Notes: a model not told the origin generated them from the letters alone. A DNA stretch of 64,000 bases from Parvibaculum sedimenti (GCF_009184905.1 NZ_WESC01000004.1:215875-279874), one strand, 5' to 3'. Shown: positions 1-9,163, counted from the stretch's first letter. Translations and numbers: made by a program.

Positions 1-85
1 CGGTCGCATACACCTGCCCCGGCCCCGCATGGCGGAGTTCCGTGCCGTCATGGTCGGGAAAAAGATCGTCCGCCGCTCGTGTCAT
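1..85 (-). CDS. N-terminal end of an unidentified leftward gene (partial)
   Basis: An ATG at 85 (reverse strand) opens a frame that runs off the left edge of the window, giving about 28 residues beginning MTRAADDLFPDHDGTEL. An AAGG element lies about 9 bases upstream of the ATG. The protein cannot be identified from this fragment. In several Rhizobiales a dCTP deaminase gene neighbours metZ, so that is one guess, but nothing in these residues proves it. Rightward frames over the same stretch are Arg/Pro-rich and look like non-coding GC-rich sequence. Confidence 0.4.
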   Translation of the reverse strand, partial: MTRAADDLFPDHDGTELRHAGPGQVYAT

Positions 86-236
86 GCCGAAGCCTTGCCT
101 TGCCGCCCGGCCCTCGTGGCCGGCCCCGCCCGTTATATGTCGCGGCAGGCCGCCCGGAAAGCCCCTGCCCGCTGCCCGCCCCCTCCCCCATGTCGCTTGA
201 CCGCCGGGGGCAATGAGACTTAAATGCGCGCCACTT

Positions 237-291
237 CGTGGTGATTTGAGCCGACCGGCTTGCGGCCACGTTAAACAAACCGCTAAAGAGG
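237..291 (+). promoter_or_regulatory. SAM-II riboswitch upstream of metZ
   Basis: The stretch matches the compact SAM-II (metA-type) aptamer: a first strand CGTGGTGATTTGAG, a GCCG/CGGC hairpin region, the closing strand GGCCACG, the conserved GTTAAACAAA and the pseudoknot strand CGCTAAAGAGG. SAM-II aptamers occur mainly in alphaproteobacteria before methionine-synthesis genes, which fits metZ starting about 95 bases downstream. S-adenosylmethionine binding is expected to reduce metZ expression. The match was made by eye from the conserved bases. Confidence 0.88.
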
Positions 292-303
292 TCGGGTTTC
301 GCG

Positions 304-334
304 AACCCCGATCCCTTGCCGGTCGGGGTTTTTT
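304..334 (+). terminator. Rho-independent terminator between the riboswitch and metZ
   Basis: An 8-bp stem AACCCCGA/TCGGGGTT (304-311 with 323-330) runs straight into a T tract, with four more T to 334. Just upstream, TCGGGTT at 292-298 can pair with the same AACCCCGA arm, so an antiterminator hairpin and the terminator would exclude each other. This suggests that the SAM-II switch works by transcription attenuation here. The folding is inferred by eye. Confidence 0.75.
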
Positions 335-387
335 GCATTCCGCGGTTTGCAAGGCCCGTAAGCGGGCACCACAAGGCAGGCACCATC

Positions 388-1572
388 ATGACAAAGCCCA
401 CGAAGTACCGTACCCGCACCTCCCTCGTTCACGGCGGCACCGTCCGCAGCCAGTTCGGGGAGACCAGCGAGGCGATGTTCCTGACCTCGGGCTATACCTA
501 CGAGACGATGGAAGCCGCCGAGCGCCGCTTCAAGAATGAAGAGCCCGGCTTCGTCTATAGCCGCTTCTCCAACCCCACCGTCCGCATGTTCGAGGAGCGC
601 ATGGCGCTTCTGGAAGGGGCGGAAGACGCCCGCGCGACCGCGAGCGGCATGGCGGCGGTGACGGCGGCGATCATGTGCCAGCTCAGGGCGGGCGACCATA
701 TCCTCTCGTCCCAAGCGCTTTTCGGCTCCTGCCGCTACATCGTCGAGGATCTGGCGCCGCGCTATGGCATCGAGTCGACGCTGGTGGACGGCCGCGACCT
801 CAACGCCTGGAAGGCCGGCCTGCGCCCCAATACCAAGGTCGTCTTCCTCGAGTCGCCCTCCAATCCGACGCTCGAAGTGATCGATATCGCGGCAGTGGCC
901 GAGATTGCCCATTCGGTGGGCGCGAAGCTCGTCGTCGACAATGTCTTCGCGACGCCGATCCTGCAGAAGCCGCTGGAACTGGGCGCCGATGTCGTCGTCT
1001 ATTCGGCGACCAAGCATATCGACGGTCAGGGCCGCTGCCTCGGCGGCGTGGTCCTCTCGACCAAACAGTGGGTCGACGACAATCTGGCGAACTACCTCCG
1101 CCAGACCGGGCCCTCGATCAGCCCGTTCAATGCCTGGGTCATGCTCAAGAGCCTCGAAACACTCGACCTGCGCGTGCGCGAACATGCCCGCAACGCCGAC
1201 GCCGTCGCCCGCTTCCTCGAAGGCCACGAAAAGACTGGCCGTGTGCTCTATCCGGGCTTGAAGAGCCATCCGCAGCACGACCTGGCCATGAAGCAGATGG
1301 AAATGGGCGGCAATATCGTCGCTTTCGAGGTGAATGGCGGCAAGGAGGCCGCTTTCCGCTTCGCCAACGCGCTCAAGGTCATCAAGATCTCGAACAATCT
1401 GGGCGACGCGAAGAGCCTGATCACCCATCCGGCAACGACAACGCATCAGCGGCTCACACAGGAGCAGCGGGCGGCGCTTGGCATCGGCGAAGGCATGCTC
1501 CGCCTGTCGGTCGGGCTTGAGGATGTGCAGGACCTTATCGAGGATCTGGGTGCGGCGCTTGGTCGCGCCTGA
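388..1572 (+). CDS. metZ: O-succinylhomoserine sulfhydrylase
   Basis: This 394-residue protein belongs to the Cys/Met-metabolism PLP enzymes (cystathionine gamma-synthase fold type I). It makes homocysteine from O-succinylhomoserine and sulfide in methionine synthesis in the cytosol. The PLP lysine lies in YSATKHIDGQG, about residue 209; the N-terminal stretch FLTSGYTYETMEAAE and the GFVYSRFSNPT segment are typical of MetZ. The ATG at 388 follows AAGGCAGG and was chosen over an upstream in-frame ATG at 316, which lies within the terminator. The SAM-II riboswitch and terminator in the leader support a methionine-pathway role over a cystathionine lyase role. Confidence 0.93.
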   Translation: MTKPTKYRTRTSLVHGGTVRSQFGETSEAMFLTSGYTYETMEAAERRFKNEEPGFVYSRFSNPTVRMFEERMALLEGAEDARATASGMAAVTAAIMCQLRAGDHILSSQALFGSCRYIVEDLAPRYGIESTLVDGRDLNAWKAGLRPNTKVVFLESPSNPTLEVIDIAAVAEIAHSVGAKLVVDNVFATPILQKPLELGADVVVYSATKHIDGQGRCLGGVVLSTKQWVDDNLANYLRQTGPSISPFNAWVMLKSLETLDLRVREHARNADAVARFLEGHEKTGRVLYPGLKSHPQHDLAMKQMEMGGNIVAFEVNGGKEAAFRFANALKVIKISNNLGDAKSLITHPATTTHQRLTQEQRAALGIGEGMLRLSVGLEDVQDLIEDLGAALGRA

Positions 1573-1753
1573 TCTGTCGCGGCGCTGCGTTCATACGTTG
1601 TTAACAGAGAGTTAGCGGATTTGGGATAATGTAACTCAACGAGGGAAGTTCTGCGGGCTACCTTCGGTTGGCGCGGTTGTTGTATGCGTACCCGGACACC
1701 CAGAAGGGCCCTCGGCACTCACGGGGGGCGCCCCTCTCCGCAAGGACTGCAAG

Positions 1754-2146
1754 ATGTACAGCGCTCAGACACACTCCATCCGTATTCAGGTCAACCCGAC
1801 CTATCTCGAGGACCAGTCGGAACCCGAGCAGGATTATTTCGTCTGGGCCTATCACATCGTAATCGAGAATCGGGGCGACAGGACGGTGCAGCTCCGTTCG
1901 CGCTACTGGAAGATCACCGACTCGTCCGGCCATGTGCATGAAGTGCGCGGCCCCGGCGTCGTCGGCGAGCAGCCGGTGCTGAAACCCGGCGAGAGCTTCG
2001 AATATACGAGCGGTACGCCCCTCTCGACGCCCTTCGGCATCATGTTCGGCACATATCAGATGGAAACCGAAAAGGGCGAGACCTTCAGCGTCGATATTCC
2101 GGCCTTCTCGCTCGACTGCCCCCACATCCCGGCCCTGCCCAACTAA
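1754..2146 (+). CDS. apaG: Co2+/Mg2+ efflux-associated protein ApaG
   Basis: A 130-residue single-domain ApaG (DUF525) protein of the usual length. It shows the hallmark run [22 protein letters not shown] (split around residues 30-50), WKITD, and the glycine-rich [19 protein letters not shown] segment of the immunoglobulin-like fold. The biochemical role of ApaG is poorly defined; links to cobalt resistance and dinucleotide tetraphosphate metabolism come from enteric bacteria. It is about 180 bases downstream of metZ on the same strand, an arrangement common in Rhizobiales, and probably has its own promoter in that gap. Confidence 0.93.
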   Translation: MYSAQTHSIRIQVNPTYLEDQSEPEQDYFVWAYHIVIENRGDRTVQLRSRYWKITDSSGHVHEVRGPGVVGEQPVLKPGESFEYTSGTPLSTPFGIMFGTYQMETEKGETFSVDIPAFSLDCPHIPALPN

Positions 2147-2209
2147 GGCGATTTCGCTCGCGGCGCCGTCTTGGTTATGATGCCGGTCCCTTCCTCACGG
2201 GACCAGGAC

Positions 2210-3379
2210 ATGGCCGCGAAACGCTATTCCACGATCGAGATGATCGAGAAGCTCGTTTCTTTCGATACGACGAGCCGCAACTCGAATCTCGAACTCATTG
2301 CCTTCGTCGACGACTATCTGTCGGGTCACGGGGTCGCCTGCCGCCTGATCGCCAATGAGGACGACACCAAGGCCAACCTTTTCGCGACCCTCGGGCCTGC
2401 GGACCGCGCGGGCGGCATCGTGCTTTCGGGCCATACCGATGTCGTGCCCGTGGACGGGCAGGAATGGACGAGCGATCCCTTTTCCGTCGTCGAGCGGGAT
2501 GGCAGGCTCTTCGGACGCGGCACCAGCGACATGAAGAGCTTCATCGCCTCGGCACTCGCCCATGTGCCGGACTTCCTCGAACGCGGACCCGAAACCCCCG
2601 TCCATTTTGCGCTTTCCTACGACGAGGAGGTCGGCTGCCTCGGTGTGCGCCCGATGATCGACAGCGTCATCCGCACACTACCCAAGCCGCAGATCGTCAT
2701 TGTCGGCGAACCTTCGAGCATGAAGGTCGTCAATGCCCATAAGGGCATCCAATCCTATGTGACCACGGTGACCGGCCTCGAATTCCATTCGAGCCAGACG
2801 CATCAAGGCGTCAGCGCCATTCAGTATGCGGCAGAACTGATCGGCTTCCTGATGAACCTCGCCGGGGAGTTGCGGGAACGCGGCGACGCCTCGGGCCGTT
2901 TCCGTCCGCCCTTCACCACGATCAGCGTCGGCCTCATCAAGGGCGGCAGCGCAGTCAACATCATTCCCGGCCATTGCAGCTTCGCCTGGGAATGCCGCGC
3001 CCTTCCCGACCTCGACCCGGAAGAAATCATCACGCGCTTCAACGCGCATGTCATCAAGGACGTCCTGCCGCGCATGCGCGCCGTCTCACCCCACGCGAAT
3101 GTCGAAACCGTCATGCGGGCGCGTTCGCCGGGCCTTGCGGCCGACGACGGCTCGCCCGGCGAGACGCTGGTGATGAAGCTGGCGCAATGCAATTCGCCGG
3201 AGGCCGTGTCCTACAACACGGAGGCCGGGCTATTTCAGCTTGCGGATATTCCGACCGTCGTCTGCGGTCCCGGGTCGATCGATCAGGCGCACAAGCCCGA
3301 CGAATTCATCGAGCTTGCCCAGATCGCGGAATGCGACCGCTTCATGGTGCGGCTCGCCGAGCACGTCGGCGGCGAGTGA
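2210..3379 (+). CDS. argE: Acetylornithine deacetylase (M20 peptidase family)
   Basis: A 389-residue M20-family zinc amidohydrolase that likely removes acetyl from N-acetylornithine in arginine synthesis. Visible motifs are SGHTDVVPVDGQ (first zinc His and the catalytic Asp two residues on), GRGTSDMKSF (bridging Asp), DEEVGCLG (catalytic Glu pair), GEPSSM and the C-terminal GPGSIDQAHKPDEF with the last zinc His. I chose ATG 2210 because GGGACCAGGAC precedes it; TTG 2171 and ATG 2177/2180 are alternatives. DapE is the main competing assignment, but the nearby argD and argF favour ArgE. The 3' end faces the lipoprotein gene with 15 bases between. Confidence 0.85.
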   Translation: MAAKRYSTIEMIEKLVSFDTTSRNSNLELIAFVDDYLSGHGVACRLIANEDDTKANLFATLGPADRAGGIVLSGHTDVVPVDGQEWTSDPFSVVERDGRLFGRGTSDMKSFIASALAHVPDFLERGPETPVHFALSYDEEVGCLGVRPMIDSVIRTLPKPQIVIVGEPSSMKVVNAHKGIQSYVTTVTGLEFHSSQTHQGVSAIQYAAELIGFLMNLAGELRERGDASGRFRPPFTTISVGLIKGGSAVNIIPGHCSFAWECRALPDLDPEEIITRFNAHVIKDVLPRMRAVSPHANVETVMRARSPGLAADDGSPGETLVMKLAQCNSPEAVSYNTEAGLFQLADIPTVVCGPGSIDQAHKPDEFIELAQIAECDRFMVRLAEHVGGE

Positions 3380-3394
3380 CGCCGCCGCGTCAGA

Positions 3395-4009
3395 TCAGGG
3401 ACGAATCGCCGGCGCCACATTGCGGTTCACTTCCGCGGTGAGGGCCGCGTCGAACTTCTGCGCGACGACCTGCATCAGATCCGAATAGGCCTTGTCGCGC
3501 TCATTGAGCGTCGCGCTTTGCAGAATGGTCTGCGTAGCCGACGCGAAGGCGGTCGCGGTATAGGCAGCGTAGTCGCCTGGCTTGTCGCCCTGGATTGCGA
3601 CATTAAGCTTGGCTTTCAGCGTGGCAGTGAGCTTCGTGTCCACCTGATCGCCGAAAAAACCCTCCACCCCGCCCTTGGTCGGCAAGCGCGTTTCGATCAC
3701 GTTGCCGTCGAGGATGGTAAGCGTCGCGATGCCGCGCTTGCCCACCGCGACGAGGCGCGTATCGGCCCAGCGCTGCGCGATACCCGCCGGCGTCACAGAG
3801 TGAAGCTGCTCGACATTGGGCGCGCGTCCCGGCGGGTTGTAGCGGTCATCGACGGAGATGGAGGCAACGTCGAGCTTGATCGGGCGCCCGACGAAGCCGA
3901 TGTCGGAGCGGGGCGCGGGCGGCGGCTCGTTCGCGCAGGCGCCGAGAAGGGCGACTGAGGCCATGAGCACGGCGGCGGCCATGTTGCGCGCGGAAAACTT
4001 CAAGCTCAT
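3395..4009 (-). CDS. Predicted lipoprotein of unknown function
   Basis: A 204-residue protein with a lipoprotein signal: a hydrophobic stretch MAAAVLMASVALLGAC with the lipobox LGAC at about residues 22-25, followed by a Pro-rich linker. The remainder is a soluble domain of mixed alpha/beta character that I do not recognise. Its ATG (4009) overlaps the hslO stop in an ATGA arrangement, so it is translationally coupled to hslO and is the last gene of the argD-argF-hslO operon. Upstream in-frame starts lie inside hslO and lack a signal peptide, so they were rejected. Confidence 0.8.
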   Translation of the reverse strand: MSLKFSARNMAAAVLMASVALLGACANEPPPAPRSDIGFVGRPIKLDVASISVDDRYNPPGRAPNVEQLHSVTPAGIAQRWADTRLVAVGKRGIATLTILDGNVIETRLPTKGGVEGFFGDQVDTKLTATLKAKLNVAIQGDKPGDYAAYTATAFASATQTILQSATLNERDKAYSDLMQVVAQKFDAALTAEVNRNVAPAIRP

Positions 4010-5010
4010 TCCAGTCCCTCCTTCAGCGTATCCGCCGCGAAGAGATAAACCTCGCTGCAGAAATCGCAGGTCACCTCGATGGTGCCGTTCTGTGCCATCT
4101 CGTCGATCTCCGCCACGCCGAAGGAGCGGAGCACATCGGTCATCTTCTCGCGCGAGCAATGACAGCCGAATGCAACGTCAGCGGGCTCGAAGGCGCGCAC
4201 TCCATCTTCATGAAAGAGGCGATAGAGAAGCTCCGTCGGCGCAAGCGCCGGATCGAGCAATTCGTGATCCTCAACCGTGCCGAGCAGGATCGAGGCGCGG
4301 TTCCAGTTCTCTTCCTCGTCGGTGAACGGCCTTGCGTCCTCCGCGTCGCGATGGCCGGTGAGGCCGCCATCGCGGGCGATATGCTGGATCATGATCGCGC
4401 CGGCGCGCCATGACGTGCCACCATGGCCAGCCGCGTCGCGCTGGAAAAGCGGCCCTGCCGCGAGGCGGATGCGCGTCGCGATCTGTTCGGAACTCGCGAA
4501 ATACTCATGCGCGGCTTCGGATAGGCCCTTGTTGCCCAGAGCGACGATGCCCTGATAGCGTTCCATGTCCGCGCCCTGGTCGATCGTCATGGCAAGATGG
4601 CCCTCGCCCAGAAGATCGGGCGTGGAAGTGTGGCCCGATGCAAGATATTGGGCGAGACGTTCCTCATCCATCAGCGCATAGCCGCGAAGCTGACCGAAGC
4701 TCCGATCCTCATCCGCCGTCCAGTAATCCGCGACGAGCATGCTTACGGGGCCGTTGCCGTTGGTCTGCAGCGTGAAGCGTCCCTTGAACTTCAGCGCCGA
4801 GCCGATCATGGCGGTGAGCGCGAGCGCTTCACCCAGCATGCGCGAAACGGGTTCGGGATAGTTGTGGCGCGTCAGCACCTGATCGACCAGCGGCCCGAGC
4901 CGGATCACGCGCCCGCGTATGCCGAGCCCCTCGATCTGGAAAGGCAGCACAAGATCGTCGCGATGAGCCACAAGACGATCGGTCAGGGAGCGCAGCTCCA
5001 TGTCACTCAT
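4006..5010 (-). CDS. hslO: Redox-regulated chaperonin Hsp33
   Basis: A 334-residue Hsp33. This cytosolic holdase is activated by oxidation of a C-terminal zinc centre. The four zinc cysteines are visible as GCHCSREK and CDFCSEVY near the C-terminus (CxC and CxxC). The N-terminal substrate-binding domain shows the family run LTAMIGSALKFKGRFTLQ (about residues 65-82). It lies 10 bases downstream of argF and overlaps the following lipoprotein gene by 4 bases, so it is co-transcribed with arginine-synthesis genes. Confidence 0.94.
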   Translation of the reverse strand: MSDMELRSLTDRLVAHRDDLVLPFQIEGLGIRGRVIRLGPLVDQVLTRHNYPEPVSRMLGEALALTAMIGSALKFKGRFTLQTNGNGPVSMLVADYWTADEDRSFGQLRGYALMDEERLAQYLASGHTSTPDLLGEGHLAMTIDQGADMERYQGIVALGNKGLSEAAHEYFASSEQIATRIRLAAGPLFQRDAAGHGGTSWRAGAIMIQHIARDGGLTGHRDAEDARPFTDEEENWNRASILLGTVEDHELLDPALAPTELLYRLFHEDGVRAFEPADVAFGCHCSREKMTDVLRSFGVAEIDEMAQNGTIEVTCDFCSEVYLFAADTLKEGLE

Positions 5011-5020
5011 TGAAAATTAC

Positions 5021-5962
5021 TCAAGAAAAACACCATGCCAACACGCCCTTCTGCGCGTGGAGCCTGTTTTCCGCTTCATCCCACACGACCGATTGAGGCC
5101 CATCGATCACATCCGCCGTCATTTCCTCACCGCGATGCGCCGGCAGGCAATGCATGAAGATCGCGTCCTTGCCCGCTGCCGCCATCAGCCGCTCGTTCAC
5201 CTGATAGGGTGCAAGCAAATTGTGGCGATGTCGTGCCTTTTCCTCGGGCGTTCCCATCGAAACCCAGGTGTCGGTGGTTACGCAATCGACGCCCTTCACC
5301 GCTTCGAAGGGATCAGTGGTGGTGACGATCTTCGCGCCCTTCGCCCGCGCCCAGGCCAAGGCGCCTGCATCGGGGAAAAGCTCCGGCGGACAGGCGAGCC
5401 GCAACTCGAAATCGAGCTGGGTGGCCGCGTGGATCCACGAAGTCACCATATTGTTGCCGTCGCCGACCCAGGCAACGGTGCGGCCCTTGATCGGCCCCTT
5501 ATGCTCCTCGAAGGTCAGCACATCCGCCATGAGCTGGCAGGGATGCGACTTGTCGGTAAGGCCGTTGATGACGGGCACACTCGCATATTCGGCGAGATCC
5601 GTCAGATGCTTGTGGTCCGTCGTGCGGATCATGATCGCATCGACATAGCGCGACAAAACCCGCGCCGTGTCGGCGATGGTCTCTCCGCGGCCGAGCTGCG
5701 TGTCATTGCCGTTGAGGAGCAACGTCTCGCCGCCCAGCTGGCGCATGGCCACGTCGAAGGAAACGCGTGTGCGGGTCGAGGGCTTCTCGAAGAGCATGGC
5801 GAGAAGCTTGCCCTTCAAGGGGCTGTCCATATCGGGCTCGGCCTGCGGCTTGCCCTTGCGCAAGGCCTTCCGCGCCTTCGCGCCGTCGAGGATGGAGCGC
5901 AGTTCCACGGGCTCGACAAGGTCGAGATCGAGGAAATCCCTGTGGGTCTTCAGCGCGTTCAT
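5021..5962 (-). CDS. argF: Ornithine carbamoyltransferase
   Basis: A 313-residue transcarbamoylase that makes citrulline from ornithine and carbamoyl phosphate. The carbamoyl-phosphate loop [13 protein letters not shown] is at residues 58-70, HPCQLMAD is in the middle, DTWVSMG is in the ornithine loop, and the catalytic [10 protein letters not shown] lies near residue 270. The length is normal. Its start overlaps the argD stop by 4 bases (5959-5962), so argD-argF are coupled and expressed together. Confidence 0.96.
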   Translation of the reverse strand: MNALKTHRDFLDLDLVEPVELRSILDGAKARKALRKGKPQAEPDMDSPLKGKLLAMLFEKPSTRTRVSFDVAMRQLGGETLLLNGNDTQLGRGETIADTARVLSRYVDAIMIRTTDHKHLTDLAEYASVPVINGLTDKSHPCQLMADVLTFEEHKGPIKGRTVAWVGDGNNMVTSWIHAATQLDFELRLACPPELFPDAGALAWARAKGAKIVTTTDPFEAVKGVDCVTTDTWVSMGTPEEKARHRHNLLAPYQVNERLMAAAGKDAIFMHCLPAHRGEEMTADVIDGPQSVVWDEAENRLHAQKGVLAWCFS

Positions 5963-7173
5963 TGCGCACCTCCCGCCGCCTTGGCGGATGTTTGCGCCAG
6001 CTCCGCTTCGAGGGCCGTGCAGGCCCGGTCTAGGGCTTCCAGCGCTTCGTCGAGGTGGCTCTCGTCAATAATGAGCGGCGGCAGAAGCCGCACGACATTG
6101 TCGCCTGCGCCCACCGTCAGCAGATGTTCCTTGCGCAGCGCCTGAACGAGGTCGCTATTGGTGATGCGGCATTTGAGCCCCAGCATCAGCGCCTCGCCGC
6201 GCACTTCCTCAATGATCGACGGATGCTGGTCGACGAGCCCGGCGAGCTTCTGCTTGAGCTTCACACCGATCGACCGCACATGGGCAAGGAAGTCTTCCTG
6301 CATCATCATGGAGACGGCGGCGTCAGCCACCGCCATGGCCAGCGGGTTGCCGCCATAGGTCGAGCCATGCGTGCCGACCGTCATGCCACGCGCCGCATTC
6401 TCGGTCGCAAGACATGCGCCCACCGGGAAGCCGCCGCCCAACGCCTTTGCGACGCTCATGATGTCCGGCGTCACGCCTGCAAGTTCATGTGCAAAAAGCT
6501 TGCCCGTGCGGCCAAAGCCCGTCTGCACTTCGTCGAGGACAAGCAGAATGCCCGCCTCATCGCAAAGCGCCCGGATCTTGCGCAGGTCTTCATTCGGCAG
6601 CACGCGAATGCCGCCTTCGCCCTGGATCGGCTCTATGAGAATGCCAGCCGTGGCCGAAGTGATTGCCTTTTCCAGCGCCTTCATGTCGCCGAAGGGCAGA
6701 TGCACGAAGCCCGGCATGTCGGGGCCGAAGCCTTCGAGATACTTCTTGTTGCCGCCCGCCGCGATGGTCGCGAGCGTACGTCCGTGGAATGCGCCTTCGA
6801 AGGTGATGAGTTCATTGCGCTCCGGCGCGCCGCCGACGAAATGATAGCGCCGCGCCATCTTGATCGCGCATTCGAGCGCTTCCGCACCCGAATTGGTGAA
6901 GAAGACGGTATCGGCGAAGGTCGCATCGACGAGCTTGCGCGCGAGTTTTTCCTGTCCCGGAATCTTGTAGATGTTCGAGACGTGCCAGACCTTCTGCGCC
7001 TGTTCGGTCAGCGCGCTTACAAGCGCGGGATGGGCATGGCCGAGCGCGTTCACCGCGATGCCGGCGCCGAAGTCGAGATAGCGCTCGCCCGATGCGGTGA
7101 AGAGATAAGGTCCCTCGCCTCTCTCGAATTCGAGGTCGGCCCGCGCATAGGTCGGCAACACTGGGGTAATCAA
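5959..7173 (-). CDS. argD: Acetylornithine aminotransferase
   Basis: A 404-residue class-III PLP aminotransferase, catalysing the transamination of N-acetylglutamate semialdehyde in arginine synthesis. Visible elements are [17 protein letters not shown] (about 92-108), the PLP-contact [12 protein letters not shown] (213-224) and the Schiff-base lysine in [11 protein letters not shown] (Lys243). The start codon is TTG at 7173, preceded by GAGAAGGACC; no ATG or GTG occurs before the conserved N-terminus. It is the first gene of the argD-argF-hslO-lipoprotein operon. Confidence 0.94.
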   Translation of the reverse strand: MITPVLPTYARADLEFERGEGPYLFTASGERYLDFGAGIAVNALGHAHPALVSALTEQAQKVWHVSNIYKIPGQEKLARKLVDATFADTVFFTNSGAEALECAIKMARRYHFVGGAPERNELITFEGAFHGRTLATIAAGGNKKYLEGFGPDMPGFVHLPFGDMKALEKAITSATAGILIEPIQGEGGIRVLPNEDLRKIRALCDEAGILLVLDEVQTGFGRTGKLFAHELAGVTPDIMSVAKALGGGFPVGACLATENAARGMTVGTHGSTYGGNPLAMAVADAAVSMMMQEDFLAHVRSIGVKLKQKLAGLVDQHPSIIEEVRGEALMLGLKCRITNSDLVQALRKEHLLTVGAGDNVVRLLPPLIIDESHLDEALEALDRACTALEAELAQTSAKAAGGAQ

Positions 7174-7370
7174 GATCAGGTCCTTCTCAATATTCCTTGG
7201 GTCCCTTGATGCTCAATGAAACGGCTGTCTGAGCATCGCGGGCCGGGCGACGATCGGGAGTTCCGAACGACAAGCTGGTCTTCCTCCGCGACGCCCTCAT
7301 GGCACCGCGGTTCTTCCAGTCAGCGTCGTCGTTTCCCGTTCAGGATCATTCGATCTGTCTCGCGCCCAAT

Positions 7371-7396
7371 AGAAAAAGCCGCCTGAGAAGGGCGGC
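7371..7396 (-). terminator. Rho-independent terminator, reverse strand
   Basis: Read leftward, a GCCGCC/GGCGGC stem with a 7-base loop is followed by five T. It stops transcription from the ABC permease gene before the arg operon. No gene or convincing element was seen in the remaining 200 bases up to argD, which must hold the arg promoter. Confidence 0.75.
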
Positions 7397-7451
7397 GATC
7401 CGAGAAGTGACGCAGTATTACGGAGGCAAAAGAGCCTGTCAAATCCGGCCC

Positions 7452-7472
7452 GCCGGGGGCTTTACCCCCGGC
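7452..7472. repeat. Perfect 8-bp hairpin downstream of the ABC permease
   Basis: The arms GCCGGGGG and CCCCCGGC surround a 5-base loop. The hairpin starts about 26 bases past the permease stop on the reverse strand and lacks a T tract. It could be a transcript-stabilising 3' hairpin or a weak terminator helping the one at 7371-7396. Confidence 0.5.
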
Positions 7473-7497
7473 CAGGCTCAAAACCGGCCCGAAAGCC

Positions 7498-8319
7498 TCA
7501 CCCCTTGAGCCGGTAGCCTCGCCGGAACAGCCGGTCGCTGACGATCCAGAGGACGGCATTGACCGCTATGGTCAGGATGACCCCGATCTGAACCGAGCCG
7601 TCAGCATGGCCGGTGAAGCCATAGCGGAAGCCGTCGATGAGGTAGAAAACCGGGTTCCAATGGGTGATCCGATGGGCGAAAGCCGGGAGCTGGTCCACCG
7701 AGTAAAAGGTGCCCGAGAGAAAGGTAAGCGGCAGGACGATGAAATTCGTCACCGCCTGAAGGTGGTCGAATTTCTCCGACCAGATGCCGCCGAGCATGCC
7801 CAGCAGCGACAGCATCAGCGAGGCGCCCACGGCGAAGAAGAGCACCGCCCATAGATGCGCGATGCCCATGTCGACGAAGGGAAACATGCCCGCCGCCGTC
7901 ACCAGACCAACGACCACGCCACGGGTGACGCCGGCCATGGCGATGCCGAAATTGAGTTCGCCGGGCGAAAGCGGCGGCATCAATATGTCGACGATATTGC
8001 CCTGCACCTTCGAGATCAGCAGCGACGAGGAGGTGTTGGCGAAAGCATTCTGGATCATGGTCATCATGATGAGACCCGGCGCCAGAAACTCGATGAAGGG
8101 CACGCCATGCACAGCGGGGCGCAAGGAGCCCACCGAAAGCGCGAAGATTGCCAGATAAAGCAGCGTCGTGATGACCGGCGCGACGATCGTCTGAGTCAGG
8201 ACTTTCCAGAAGCGGCGGACTTCCTTCAGATAAAGCGTCCATGTGCCGAGCCAGTTCACCGCACCGAAGCGGCGCACACCGCTTTCGGGAAAAGCCCTCT
8301 CGCCGCTTGTGATGCTCAT
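7498..8319 (-). CDS. ABC-2 type transporter permease
   Basis: A 273-residue integral membrane protein of the ABC-2 (YadH/DrrB/NodJ) type with about six hydrophobic segments. These include VLTQTIVAPVITTLLYLAIF near the N-terminus and the family stretch VTNFIVLPLTFLSGTFYSVDQLP near residue 195. The ATG at 8319 follows GAGGGGCAGGGG. Such permeases work as a dimer with a separate ATPase, but none is adjacent: argD lies downstream and gcrA diverges upstream. The substrate is unknown. Confidence 0.88.
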   Translation of the reverse strand: MSITSGERAFPESGVRRFGAVNWLGTWTLYLKEVRRFWKVLTQTIVAPVITTLLYLAIFALSVGSLRPAVHGVPFIEFLAPGLIMMTMIQNAFANTSSSLLISKVQGNIVDILMPPLSPGELNFGIAMAGVTRGVVVGLVTAAGMFPFVDMGIAHLWAVLFFAVGASLMLSLLGMLGGIWSEKFDHLQAVTNFIVLPLTFLSGTFYSVDQLPAFAHRITHWNPVFYLIDGFRYGFTGHADGSVQIGVILTIAVNAVLWIVSDRLFRRGYRLKG

Positions 8320-8623
8320 CCCCTGCCCCTCTCTTCGGTCCCGATGCATGGCAGACATGTAGGCTCTCGGCGCCAAAGGGGCAATGCCCGCCAAGCCTCG
8401 CTTTTCTGTGGATAAGGAACTCCATCCAGAACGGCGCGGTTGCGGAAAACCGGCTCTATCTTGTATATTTATTGTCAGGGCCTACGAAATCTAGTGCAGT
8501 TCTACGCGGGGGCCCTTGCGGTCGCTCACCCTCGCAATCGAGCGCCGCGTGAATGGGGCCTCGATCGGTTGTCCGCGACCCGCGGACGGGACTGAGCATC
8601 GAGGCGAGGGGAAGGTGATCCAA
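8320..8623. other. Divergent intergenic region between the permease and gcrA
   Basis: This 304-base gap holds both promoters. The only notable stretch is AT-rich (CTTGTATATTTATTGTCAGG around 8459-8478) inside otherwise GC-rich DNA, a plausible core promoter. No additional gene, repeat or hairpin was seen. Confidence 0.4.
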
Positions 8624-9142
8624 ATGTGGACCGATGAACGCGTCGAAATGTTGAAGAAGCTGTGGTCGGACGGGCTGAGCGCCAGCCAGGTCGCCAAGCA
8701 GCTTGGTGGTGTTACGCGTAATGCCGTGATCGGCAAGGTGCATCGTCTGGGCCTTTCCGGCCGCGCGACGCCGAGCCGTCCGGCACGCCCCCGTCCGCAA
8801 ACGACAGCACGGGCAATGGCGCCGCTGCGCGGCCGTCCGGACCCGCTGGTGGTGGAACGCCGCGCCGAGGAACTGCGGAGCGAAGCGCATATCGAACGCG
8901 CCGAAATCGCGCGGATCGAGGCGGAAGCGCTTGAGCCTGCCCAGCGGGCGACCGTGCTCACGCTGACCGAGCACACCTGCAAATGGCCGATCGGCGATCC
9001 GGGCCGTCCGGGTTTCCACTTCTGCGGCCGTGGCGCGGACTCCAGCTCCCCCTATTGCACGGAACATGCACGGCTCGCCTACCAGCCCGTGCAGCCCCGT
9101 CGCAATCGGGACCGCACCCGCAAGGACTCCTACGCCATCTGA
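8624..9142 (+). CDS. gcrA: Cell-cycle regulator GcrA
   Basis: A 172-residue GcrA protein, a global alphaproteobacterial regulator that binds RNA polymerase sigma70 and acts at methylated GAnTC promoters. The N-terminus MWTDERVEMLKKLWSDGLS and the helix-turn-helix SQVAKQLGG...TRNAVIGKVHRLGL are diagnostic. The C-terminal segment has CKWPIGDPG...FHFCG and PYCTEH, the conserved sigma-interacting part. The ATG at 8624 has GAGGGGAAGGTG upstream; an upstream in-frame ATG at 8516 would add a non-conserved tail. Confidence 0.95.
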   Translation: MWTDERVEMLKKLWSDGLSASQVAKQLGGVTRNAVIGKVHRLGLSGRATPSRPARPRPQTTARAMAPLRGRPDPLVVERRAEELRSEAHIERAEIARIEAEALEPAQRATVLTLTEHTCKWPIGDPGRPGFHFCGRGADSSSPYCTEHARLAYQPVQPRRNRDRTRKDSYAI

Positions 9143-9163
9143 GCGTTGCGAGGCCCAATAAAG

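Noticed and set aside
283..1446. Long leftward open frame opposite metZ
   Set aside because: It is a GC-rich antisense shadow; metZ on the other strand has all family motifs and the frame has no ribosome-binding site or recognisable domain.
7174..7396. Arginine-responsive attenuator before argD
   Set aside because: The hairpin at 7371-7396 is nearly 200 bases from argD and is better explained as the terminator of the upstream permease gene; no Arg-rich leader peptide was seen.
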